NCBI RefSeq assembly: GCF_001513955.1
Contig: NZ_KQ948144.1
Location: forward strand, 254,853 to 318,852
Reading direction: 5' to 3'
DNA: 64,000 nt
DNA from: Streptomyces pseudovenezuelae
GTDB taxonomy: Bacteria > Actinomycetota > Actinomycetes > Streptomycetales > Streptomycetaceae
The position numbers were made by a program, and so were the translations under genes. Position 1 is the first letter of the stretch. The number at the start of each line of letters is the position of its first letter. The notes under the pieces are model-generated. The model made no database searches. It saw only the letters and a program-made list of their open reading frames with translations, and was not told where the DNA came from. Of the stretch, positions 21,001-29,545 are shown one piece after another.

Positions 21001-21019
21001 TTAGGTAAGCCTAACCTAA
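21001..21019 (-). promoter_or_regulatory. Iron box (DmdR1 operator) of desABCD
   Basis: On the minus strand TTAGGTTAGGCTTACCTAA, a 19-bp interrupted palindrome one base from the known DmdR iron-box consensus. It lies 71 bp upstream of desA. DmdR1 with Fe(II) represses here (established in Streptomyces). Confidence 0.93.
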
Positions 21020-21072
21020 TTAACTTGAGCCGAAACCTGCCCCACCCGTGACCGCCGTCACGTCGGGGGGAG

Positions 21073-21882
21073 TTACTCGGCCGCCCGCAGCTGTTCCTCG
21101 GTCATCCCCTGCCGCCAGTACCCGACAAAGGTGACCCGGCGCCGGTCGACCCCGCGCTCGCGCACGAAGTGCCGCCGCAGCTCCTTCACGCACCCGGACT
21201 CGCCCGCGATCCAGACGTACGGCCGCTCGGCGGGCGGGAGTTGGGTGTCACGGATGAGATCCGGTGCCTTCTCCCCGACGAGCCAGGTGATCTCGGCGTC
21301 CGCGTCGGTCGCCAGGTCCTGGATGTCCCCGGCGTCACGCACCTCCAGCCACACGCGGGCGCGCTGCCCGGCGGGGAGGGCCTCCAGGATCGCGGAGACG
21401 GCGGGCAGGGCGCTCTCGTCGCCCCACATCAGCACCAGGTCGGTGTCGGCCGGCGGGCGGAACCGGATGGCCCGGTTGTCGGCGACGGCGGGCCCGAGCA
21501 GCTGGACCCGGTCGCCGGCGCGGGCGCGCGCGGCCCAGGTGGACGCGGGCCCGGCCGGCTCGTGCAGCACGAAGTCGATGTCGATCTCGTCGGGATCGCG
21601 CCGCAGGCCCCGCAGGGTGTACGACCGCATCACGGCCCGCACCTCGTCCGGCTGCTCCCGCCAGGCCTGCCACCAGCCGTCCCCGAGTTCGACGGGGACG
21701 CCGGGCTCGGTCCGCCCCGCAGCCGGGAGGAAGAGGGACAGTGACTGGTCGTGTCCGTCGGAGAAGAAGTGCTGAAGGTCCTCCCCGGTGAAGCTGACCC
21801 GGACCAGAGACGGCCCGAGCCGCCTCGTCCGCGCGACCTGGAGGGAGAAGAAACGGAACGGGGCGGCTACGGCCGTAGTCAT
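21073..21882 (-). CDS. Siderophore-interacting protein (ferric-siderophore reductase)
   Basis: A 269-residue SIP-type flavoprotein of the ViuB/YqjH group that uses FAD and NAD(P)H to reduce iron out of ferric siderophores in the cytoplasm. The N-terminal half holds the FAD-binding barrel with RSYTLRGLR, and DIDFVLHEPAGPASTWAARA is the typical FAD_binding_9 stretch. The C-terminal half is the SIP domain with WGDESALPA and WIAGESGCVKELRRHFVRERG. ATG at 21880-21882 follows AGGAG. It lies 35 bp after desE on the same strand, probably co-transcribed. Confidence 0.92.
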   Translation of the reverse strand: MTTAVAAPFRFFSLQVARTRRLGPSLVRVSFTGEDLQHFFSDGHDQSLSLFLPAAGRTEPGVPVELGDGWWQAWREQPDEVRAVMRSYTLRGLRRDPDEIDIDFVLHEPAGPASTWAARARAGDRVQLLGPAVADNRAIRFRPPADTDLVLMWGDESALPAVSAILEALPAGQRARVWLEVRDAGDIQDLATDADAEITWLVGEKAPDLIRDTQLPPAERPYVWIAGESGCVKELRRHFVRERGVDRRRVTFVGYWRQGMTEEQLRAAE

Positions 21883-21917
21883 GCAGGGCTCCTGAGGCTC
21901 AGGAAGACGTGAGGGGG

Positions 21918-22964
21918 CTAGCTGACCTTCTTGGCGGTCTCGATCGCCTTGGCGAGGTTCTCCACCATCGCCACGCACTTGTCGTACGACGGGATCGGCT
22001 CCGGCGACCGTGCGATGACCTGACCCGCCTTCACCGCGGGCAGCTTCTTCCAGGTCGCCTCGGTGATGTCGGCCGGCTGGATGGTCGCCGTACGGTCGTC
22101 CATCATGATGATGTCGGCCTTGTACTTGTCGACGTTCTCCCAGCTCAGCGACTCGTACCAGCCGCCGGAGGCCTTGAGTACGGACGCCGGGGGCTCCACG
22201 AAGTTCACGCCGAGCGCCTTGAAGTACTCCAGGTCGATGGAGAGGTTGGTGCCGGAGACGTAGAAGACGTCCTGGGCCGCGGACCCGGCGAGCACCTTGA
22301 TGTCGGGGTGGGCCTTGGCGGCGGCCCGCAACCGCTCCGAGGCCGACTCGAACCGCTTCTTCGCGTCGGTGACCTTCGCCGCCGTCATGTCGGCGCCGAG
22401 GGACTCGGCCAGCTCCCACACCCGCTGCAGGGGGGCGGTGATCTGACGGTCGTAGACGGAGATCGCCACGCTCGGCGCCAGCTTGGCGATCTTGGAGGCG
22501 GAGGCCGCGGGGACGTACCAGAGGGTGCCGGCGCTGTCGAAGGTCGTGGTGATGAGGACCTCGGGCGCGAAGGCCGCGTACTGCTCGACGTTGAACTGGT
22601 CCCACACGTTGCCGAAGACGGTCAGCTTGCTGACGTCCATGTCGCCGGCCTGGACGTCGGCCTTGCCGTCCTTGGTCTTGGTGGGGCCGAAGACGCCCTT
22701 GACCTCGATGCCGTAGTCGTGGAGCGCGGCGGCGACGCCGACGAAGGCGACGATCTTCGTGGGAACCTTGTCGAGCTTCACGGTCGTGCCGCGGTCGTCC
22801 TTGAAGGTCCACGCCCCGGACTTCGCGGCCGTGGTGCCCTTGCCGGAGCCCTCGCTGCCGGCGTCGTCGTCACCGCAGGCCGCGAGCACGGCGCCGAGGC
22901 CGAGTGCGCCGCCCGCGGCGAGGATGCCACGGCGGGTGAGATGGGCGGCTCTTGCGTTGGACAT
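21918..22964 (-). CDS. desE: Ferrioxamine-binding lipoprotein DesE
   Basis: A 348-residue ABC substrate-binding lipoprotein of the iron-siderophore (FepB/BtuF-like) class. The signal combines a twin-arginine motif (LTRRGILAAGG) with the lipobox LAAC, suggesting Tat export and lipidation. The mature part begins with an acidic linker and has the bilobal helical-backbone fold of class III binding proteins. No permease or ATPase gene lies beside it. Location between an iron box and the SIP gene, next to desABCD, supports the DesE assignment; ligand specificity is inferred. Confidence 0.9.
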   Translation of the reverse strand: MSNARAAHLTRRGILAAGGALGLGAVLAACGDDDAGSEGSGKGTTAAKSGAWTFKDDRGTTVKLDKVPTKIVAFVGVAAALHDYGIEVKGVFGPTKTKDGKADVQAGDMDVSKLTVFGNVWDQFNVEQYAAFAPEVLITTTFDSAGTLWYVPAASASKIAKLAPSVAISVYDRQITAPLQRVWELAESLGADMTAAKVTDAKKRFESASERLRAAAKAHPDIKVLAGSAAQDVFYVSGTNLSIDLEYFKALGVNFVEPPASVLKASGGWYESLSWENVDKYKADIIMMDDRTATIQPADITEATWKKLPAVKAGQVIARSPEPIPSYDKCVAMVENLAKAIETAKKVS

Positions 22965-23013
22965 GTGTGGCTGCTTTCGAACGGGGCGGAGCGCCCGCCG
23001 GACAAGTTCGAAG

Positions 23014-23032
23014 GTAGGTTAGCCTAACCTCA
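23014..23032 (-). promoter_or_regulatory. Iron box of the desE-SIP unit
   Basis: Core AGGTTAGCCTAACCT is a 15-bp palindrome (7-bp arms around one central base) matching the DmdR iron-box core. It starts 50 bp upstream of desE. Confidence 0.92.
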
Positions 23033-23094
23033 TCAAATGTCCAGAGGGCGGGGTGCCGCCCCGTCGAAGCCGTGGGTGCCCTGTGGGCCGCGCC

Positions 23095-24255
23095 CTACCC
23101 GGCCAGCCCCAACTCCCGTGCGATCAGCATCCGCTGGACCTCGCTCGTGCCCTCGCCGATCTCCAGGATCTTGGAGTCGCGCCACATACGGGCCACCGGG
23201 TACTCGTTCATGAAGCCGTACCCGCCGTGGATCTGGGTGGCGTCGCGGGCGTTGTCCACGGCGATCGTGGAGGAGTACAGCTTGGCGAGGGCGGCCTCCT
23301 TCTTGAAGGGCTCGCCGGAGACCAGCCGCGAGGCCGCGTCCCGCCAGGCGAGGCGGGCCGTGTGGGCCTTCATCTCCATGTCGGCGATCTTGAACTGGAT
23401 GGCCTGGTTGGCGCCGATGGGCCGCCCGAAGGCCTCCCGCTCCTTGGCGTACTTCACCGACTCGTCCACACAGCCCTGCGCGAGCCCGGTCGCCAGGGCC
23501 GCGATGGCGATCCGGCCCTCGTCGAGGATGCGCAGGAACTGGGCGTAGCCGCGGCCCTGTTCGCCCAGCAGGTTCGCCGCCGGGACCCGGACGTCGGAGA
23601 AGGACAGCTCACGGGTGTCCGAGGCGTTCCAGCCGACCTTCGAGTACGGCGCGGCGACCGTGAAGCCCGGGGTGCCGGAGGGGACGATGATCGAGGAGAT
23701 CAGCGGCTTGCCGTCCGGCTTGCGCCCGGTGACGGCGGTGACGGTGACCAGGCCCGTGATGTCGGTGCCGGAGTTGGTGATGAAGCACTTGGTGCCGTTG
23801 ATGACCCATTCGTCGGTGTCCGGGTCCAGCCGGGCCGTCGTACGCGTCGCTCCGGCGTCGCTGCCGCCGTCCGGTTCGGTGAGGCCGAAGGCGCCCAGGA
23901 TCTCGCCCGAGCACAGCCGGGGCAGCCACTCGCGCTTCTGCTCCTCCGTGCCGAACAGGTGGATCGGCATGGCTCCGAGGGAGACGCCGGCCTCCAGGGT
24001 GATCGCCACCGACGAGTCCACGCGCGCGAGTTCCTCGAGGACGAGGCCGAGCGCCAGGTAGTCGCCGCCCATGCCGCCGTTCTCCTCGGGGAACGGCAGC
24101 CCGAACAGGCCCATGCGGCCCATCTCGCGGACGATCTCGTAGGGGAACTCGTGGTGTTCGTAGTACTCGCCGATCTTCGGCGCCACTACGTCATGGGCGA
24201 ACTCCTCGACGGTACGGCGGAGTTCTTCCAGCTCGGGGGAGAGGCGGTGGTCCAT
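23095..24255 (-). CDS. acdH: Acyl-CoA dehydrogenase AcdH (branched/short chain)
   Basis: A 386-residue FAD-dependent acyl-CoA dehydrogenase. Typical blocks are AFGLTEPDGGSDAGATRT, LFGTEEQKREWLPRL, IHGGYGFMNEYPVARMWRDSK and the catalytic-Glu segment EIGEGTSEVQR, placing the base where SCAD/MCAD enzymes have it. ATG at 24253-24255 gives a standard-length protein. It is the last gene of an operon with HMG-CoA lyase and acyl-CoA carboxylase subunits, the leucine/valine catabolic context. In Streptomyces the gene in this position is AcdH of branched-chain amino acid degradation; the exact substrate is inferred. Confidence 0.88.
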   Translation of the reverse strand: MDHRLSPELEELRRTVEEFAHDVVAPKIGEYYEHHEFPYEIVREMGRMGLFGLPFPEENGGMGGDYLALGLVLEELARVDSSVAITLEAGVSLGAMPIHLFGTEEQKREWLPRLCSGEILGAFGLTEPDGGSDAGATRTTARLDPDTDEWVINGTKCFITNSGTDITGLVTVTAVTGRKPDGKPLISSIIVPSGTPGFTVAAPYSKVGWNASDTRELSFSDVRVPAANLLGEQGRGYAQFLRILDEGRIAIAALATGLAQGCVDESVKYAKEREAFGRPIGANQAIQFKIADMEMKAHTARLAWRDAASRLVSGEPFKKEAALAKLYSSTIAVDNARDATQIHGGYGFMNEYPVARMWRDSKILEIGEGTSEVQRMLIARELGLAG

Positions 24256-24262
24256 CGGGGGT

Positions 24263-25183
24263 TCACTCCTGGTGGGAGAGGGCGCGGACGGTGCGGGACG
24301 GGCTGGGTCGGCCCAGGTGTTCGGCCATCCAGGCGCTGGTGGCGACGAGACGGCCGAGGTCGACACCGGTGTCGATGCCGAGGCCCTGAAGCATCCACAC
24401 GAGGTCCTCGGTGGCGAGGTTGCCGGTGGCGGACTTGGCGTACGGGCAGCCGCCGAGGCCGCCCGCGGAGGCGTCCACGGTGGTGACGCCGTGCTGGAGG
24501 GCGGCGTGGGTGTTGGCGAGGGCCTGGCCGTACGTGTCGTGGAAGTGCACGCCCACCTTCTCGACGGGGACGTCGAGTTCGGTGAGCAGTGCCCGTACGT
24601 GCCCCGGTGTCGCCACCCCGATGGTGTCGCCGAGGCTGAGTTCGTCGCAGCCCATGTCGAGCAGGGCACGGCAGACCTTGGTGACCTGGGGGACCGGGAC
24701 CGCGCCCTCCCAGGGGTCGCCGAAGCACATGGAGAGGTAGCCGCGGACGTGCACGCCCTCGGCCTTGGCCCGCGCGACGACCGGGTCGAACATCGCCAGG
24801 GCCTCGTCGACCGTGCGGTTGAGGTTGGCCTTGGCGAAGGACTCGGTGGCGCTCGCGAACACGGCGACCCGGCGGGCCCCGAGGGCCAGGGCGCGGTCCA
24901 GGCCGCGTTCGTTCGGGACGAGCACCGGGAGGTCCACGGGCAGGTCGGCGAGCTGGGGGAACAGCTGTTCAGCGTCCGCGAGTTGAGGCACCCACTTGGG
25001 GTGGACGAAGCTCGTCGCCTCGATGGTCGTCAGTCCCGCGTCGGCCAGGCGGCGCACGAACTCCGCCTTGACCTCGGTGGGCACGGTCGACTTCTCGTTC
25101 TGCAGGCCGTCGCGGGCGCCGACCTCGTGGATGCGGACGCGGGCCGGGAGACCTGTCTCCGGTACGACCATGGGGAGTGTCAT
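24263..25183 (-). CDS. Hydroxymethylglutaryl-CoA lyase
   Basis: A 306-residue HMGL-like TIM-barrel lyase cleaving HMG-CoA to acetoacetate and acetyl-CoA, the final step of leucine degradation. Conserved features are [10 protein letters not shown] near the N-terminus, [10 protein letters not shown], the metal-binding [12 protein letters not shown] and the Cys loop GGLGGCPYA. It lies 7 bp upstream of acdH and its start overlaps the stop of the biotin-carboxylase subunit gene (ATGA), so it is translationally coupled within the operon. Confidence 0.94.
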   Translation of the reverse strand: MTLPMVVPETGLPARVRIHEVGARDGLQNEKSTVPTEVKAEFVRRLADAGLTTIEATSFVHPKWVPQLADAEQLFPQLADLPVDLPVLVPNERGLDRALALGARRVAVFASATESFAKANLNRTVDEALAMFDPVVARAKAEGVHVRGYLSMCFGDPWEGAVPVPQVTKVCRALLDMGCDELSLGDTIGVATPGHVRALLTELDVPVEKVGVHFHDTYGQALANTHAALQHGVTTVDASAGGLGGCPYAKSATGNLATEDLVWMLQGLGIDTGVDLGRLVATSAWMAEHLGRPSPSRTVRALSHQE

Positions 25184-27093
25184 CGCTCGTCCTCCACGGG
25201 GGTGATGACCGCAAGCACCTGGTCCATGGCGACCGTGGTGCCCGGCGTGACGTCCAGCTCGGCGACCGTGCCGGCGTGCGGGGCGGAGATGACGTGCTCC
25301 ATCTTCATCGCCTCGACGACGAGCAGGCTCTGCCCGGCCGCCACCTCGTCCCCGGCCGCCACCTTCACGACGGTCACGGTGCCGGGCATGGGGGCGGTGA
25401 GGGAGTCGGCGCCTGCGTGCCCGCCGCGGGTGAGGGACGCGGCCACCGGGTCGTGGTCGCGCACGTGCCAGGCGTCGCCGTCCCGGCCCACCCAGTCACC
25501 GGCCCGGTGGAAGGTGTGGCGGACGCCGTCGAGGGTGACGGCGACCCGGTCTTCGGTAACGGTGTGGGTGCCGCGCGGGACGTACTCCACGGGCTCCTGC
25601 ACCCGGAGGGGGAATCCGAGGTCCTTCCCGAGGCCCCCCATCCGCCAGCCGCTCGGCACCGCGAACGGATCGGTCCAGCCGCCCTCGGGGGGACGCAACG
25701 CCTCCAGTCGTACGGCGGCTGCGGCCTCGTACACCTCGTCCGGCACGTCCGTGGCGACCAGGTCGTCCACCACGCGCTCGACCAGCCCGGTGTCCAACTC
25801 GCCCGCGACCACCGCCGGATGGGCCAGCAGCCGGCGCAGGAAGCCCGCGTTGGTCTGCACGCCCAGCGTCACCGTCCCCGCGAGGGCCGCCCTCAGCTTC
25901 CTGAGCGCGGTCGCGCGGTCCGGGCCGTAGGCGATGACCTTGGACAGCATCGGGTCGTACAGGCTGCCGACCTCGGTGCCCTCGCTGAGCCCGGAGTCGG
26001 TGCGGACGCCGTCGCCCTGGGGTTCGTGGAGCCGGAGCACGGTGCCGCCGGACGGGAGGAAGCCCTTTGAAGGGTCCTCCGCGCAGACGCGGGCCTCGAT
26101 CGCGTGTCCCTTGAGGGAGACGCCCTCCTGCCCGTACGGCAGCCGCTCGCCCGCCGCGACCCGCAGCTGCCACTCCACCAGATCCAGGCCGGTGACGAGC
26201 TCGGTGACCGGGTGCTCCACCTGGAGGCGGGTGTTCATCTCCATGAAGTAGTACGAGGACGGATCGTCGCCGGGCACGATGAACTCGACGGTGCCCGCGC
26301 CCCGGTAGCCGCAGGAGCGGGCCGCCTCGACCGCGGCCTCGCCCATCGACGCGCGCGTGGTCTCGTCGAGGAGGACGCTGGGCGCCTCCTCGATGATCTT
26401 CTGGTGCCGGCGCTGGAGGGAGCACTCGCGCTCGCCGAGGTGGATCACGTTGCCGTGGCCGTCGGCCAGCACCTGGATCTCGATGTGCCGGGGCCGGTCC
26501 ACCCACCGCTCCACGAGCAGGGTGTCGTCGCCGAAGGAGGTGCGGGCCTCGCGGCGGGCGGCCGCGATCTCCTCTTCCAGGACCGTGAGGTCCCGGACCA
26601 GTCGCATGCCCTTGCCGCCGCCGCCCGCGCTGGGCTTCAGCAGCACCGGGGCGCCCAACGCGCGCGCGGCCTCGGCGAGTTCGGGGTCCCGGCCGCCCGG
26701 CACGACCGGGACGCCGGCCGCCTCGACGGTCTCCTTGGCGCGGATCTTGTCGCCCATGAGGGCGATCGCCTCGGCGGGCGGCCCGATGAAGACCAGCCCG
26801 GCGTCGGCGCACGCGCGCGCGAAGGACGCGTTCTCGGCGAGGAAGCCGTAGCCGGGGTGGACGGCCTGGGCGCCGGTGCGGGCGGCGGCCTCCAGGAGGC
26901 GCTCGGCGGACAGATAGCTCTCGGAGGCCGGCGCCGGTCCCAGGCGTACGGCGGTGTCGGCCTCCCGGACGTGCCGCGCGTCGGCGTCGGCGTCGGAGAA
27001 GACCGCCACCGAGCGCACGCCCAGGGCGCGCAGGGTGCGGATGACGCGGACCGCGATCTCGCCCCGGTTGGCGACAAGCACTGTGTCAAACAT
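25180..27093 (-). CDS. Acyl-CoA carboxylase alpha subunit (biotin carboxylase + BCCP)
   Basis: A 637-residue fused subunit. It starts with the biotin carboxylase signature [20 protein letters not shown]. The ATP-grasp domain carries [14 protein letters not shown], and the carboxylase site is visible as [16 protein letters not shown]. After a variable linker, the C-terminal biotinyl domain ends with the attachment motif EAMKMEH. With the beta subunit next door it would carboxylate 3-methylcrotonyl-CoA (leucine route) or a related acyl-CoA; the operon with HMG-CoA lyase favours methylcrotonyl-CoA, an inference. Confidence 0.93.
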   Translation of the reverse strand: MFDTVLVANRGEIAVRVIRTLRALGVRSVAVFSDADADARHVREADTAVRLGPAPASESYLSAERLLEAAARTGAQAVHPGYGFLAENASFARACADAGLVFIGPPAEAIALMGDKIRAKETVEAAGVPVVPGGRDPELAEAARALGAPVLLKPSAGGGGKGMRLVRDLTVLEEEIAAARREARTSFGDDTLLVERWVDRPRHIEIQVLADGHGNVIHLGERECSLQRRHQKIIEEAPSVLLDETTRASMGEAAVEAARSCGYRGAGTVEFIVPGDDPSSYYFMEMNTRLQVEHPVTELVTGLDLVEWQLRVAAGERLPYGQEGVSLKGHAIEARVCAEDPSKGFLPSGGTVLRLHEPQGDGVRTDSGLSEGTEVGSLYDPMLSKVIAYGPDRATALRKLRAALAGTVTLGVQTNAGFLRRLLAHPAVVAGELDTGLVERVVDDLVATDVPDEVYEAAAAVRLEALRPPEGGWTDPFAVPSGWRMGGLGKDLGFPLRVQEPVEYVPRGTHTVTEDRVAVTLDGVRHTFHRAGDWVGRDGDAWHVRDHDPVAASLTRGGHAGADSLTAPMPGTVTVVKVAAGDEVAAGQSLLVVEAMKMEHVISAPHAGTVAELDVTPGTTVAMDQVLAVITPVEDER

Positions 27094-27099
27094 GGGTCC

Positions 27100-28716
<1,617 letters not shown>

Positions 28717-28747
28717 GTCCCGCGGTCCCCTCACCCAGTGATCGCCT

Positions 28748-28763
28748 GTTAATGAGCGTTAAC
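28748..28763. promoter_or_regulatory. Operator-like palindrome A (TetR site)
   Basis: GTTAATGAGCGTTAAC, dyad arms GTTAATG/CGTTAAC, in the divergent acyl-CoA carboxylase-tetR region, 31 bp upstream of the carboxylase gene. Shares its GTTAA-CGA pattern with site B. Confidence 0.7.
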
Positions 28764-28775
28764 CATTTCCATTAG

Positions 28776-28791
28776 GTTAACGACCGCTAAC
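28776..28791. promoter_or_regulatory. Operator-like palindrome B overlapping the tetR promoter
   Basis: GTTAACGACCGCTAAC, same 16-bp architecture as site A, with centres 28 bp apart. It overlaps the likely -35 (TTAACG, 28777-28782) of the tetR promoter, so binding would give autorepression. Confidence 0.7.
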
Positions 28792-28806
28792 CTCCCTGTC
28801 TAGAAT
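28777..28806 (+). promoter_or_regulatory. tetR promoter, probably leaderless
   Basis: TTAACG and TAGAAT (28801-28806) are 18 bases apart. The expected transcription start falls at 28813-28814, the A of the ATG, and no Shine-Dalgarno precedes it. Confidence 0.55.
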
Positions 28807-28813
28807 TGCTTCC

Positions 28814-29413
28814 ATGGCCACCAGAACCGACGCCCCCACCCGCCGCGAGCAGATCCTCAAGGAGGCCGCGCGGCTGTTCGCCGAGCGCGGGTTCCACGGC
28901 GTGGGCGTGGACGAGATAGGCGCGGCCGTCGGGATCAGCGGGCCCGGGCTGTACCGGCACTTCGCGGGCAAGGACGCGATGCTGGCGGAGCTGCTGGTCG
29001 GCATCAGCGGCCAGCTCCTGACCGGCGGCAAGCGCAGGGTCGCCGAGTCGGACGGCGGTGACCCCGAGGTGCTGCTGGACTCGCTGATCGAGGGCCACAT
29101 CGACTTCGCGCTCGACGACCGCCCCCTGATCACCCTGCACGACCGCGAGCTGGACCGCCTCCGGGACAGCGACCGCAAGCTGGTGCGGCAGCTCCAGCGG
29201 CAGTACGTCGAGCTGTGGGTGGAGATCCTGCGCGAGGTCTACCCCGGCCTCACGGAACCCGCCGCCCGCTCGGCCGTGCACTCCGTCTTCGGGCTCCTGA
29301 ACTCCACCCCGCACCTGGGCCGCCCCGGTTCGCTCCCGGGGCGCGGCGCCACCGCGGAGCTGCTGCACCGCATGGCCAGGGGGGCGTTCGCGGCGGCCGG
29401 CGACGCCGCCTGA
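28814..29413 (+). CDS. TetR-family regulator of the acyl-CoA catabolic operon
   Basis: A 199-residue TetR repressor. The DNA-binding helix-turn-helix spans about residues 10-60 (REQILKEAARLFAERGFHGVGVDEIGAAVGISGPGLYRHFAGKDAML is the family pattern read in parts). The C-terminal two-thirds are a helical ligand-binding domain with no recognisable signature. It is divergent from acdH/HMGL/carboxylase genes and the two palindromes between them are its likely operators, with an acyl-CoA or a branched-chain intermediate as inducer (inference). The start appears leaderless. Confidence 0.9.
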   Translation: MATRTDAPTRREQILKEAARLFAERGFHGVGVDEIGAAVGISGPGLYRHFAGKDAMLAELLVGISGQLLTGGKRRVAESDGGDPEVLLDSLIEGHIDFALDDRPLITLHDRELDRLRDSDRKLVRQLQRQYVELWVEILREVYPGLTEPAARSAVHSVFGLLNSTPHLGRPGSLPGRGATAELLHRMARGAFAAAGDAA

Positions 29414-29545
29414 CCGGGCATCGCCACAGCTCCTCGGCCTCCTGTCGCGGCCCCGTTCACAGGAACCCGGCTCTGCCTCGGACTCCTTGTGCCACCCTGC
29501 TGAGTGCAATCCACGGGCACGCGCAGGAACTTCGGGGGAACGGCA

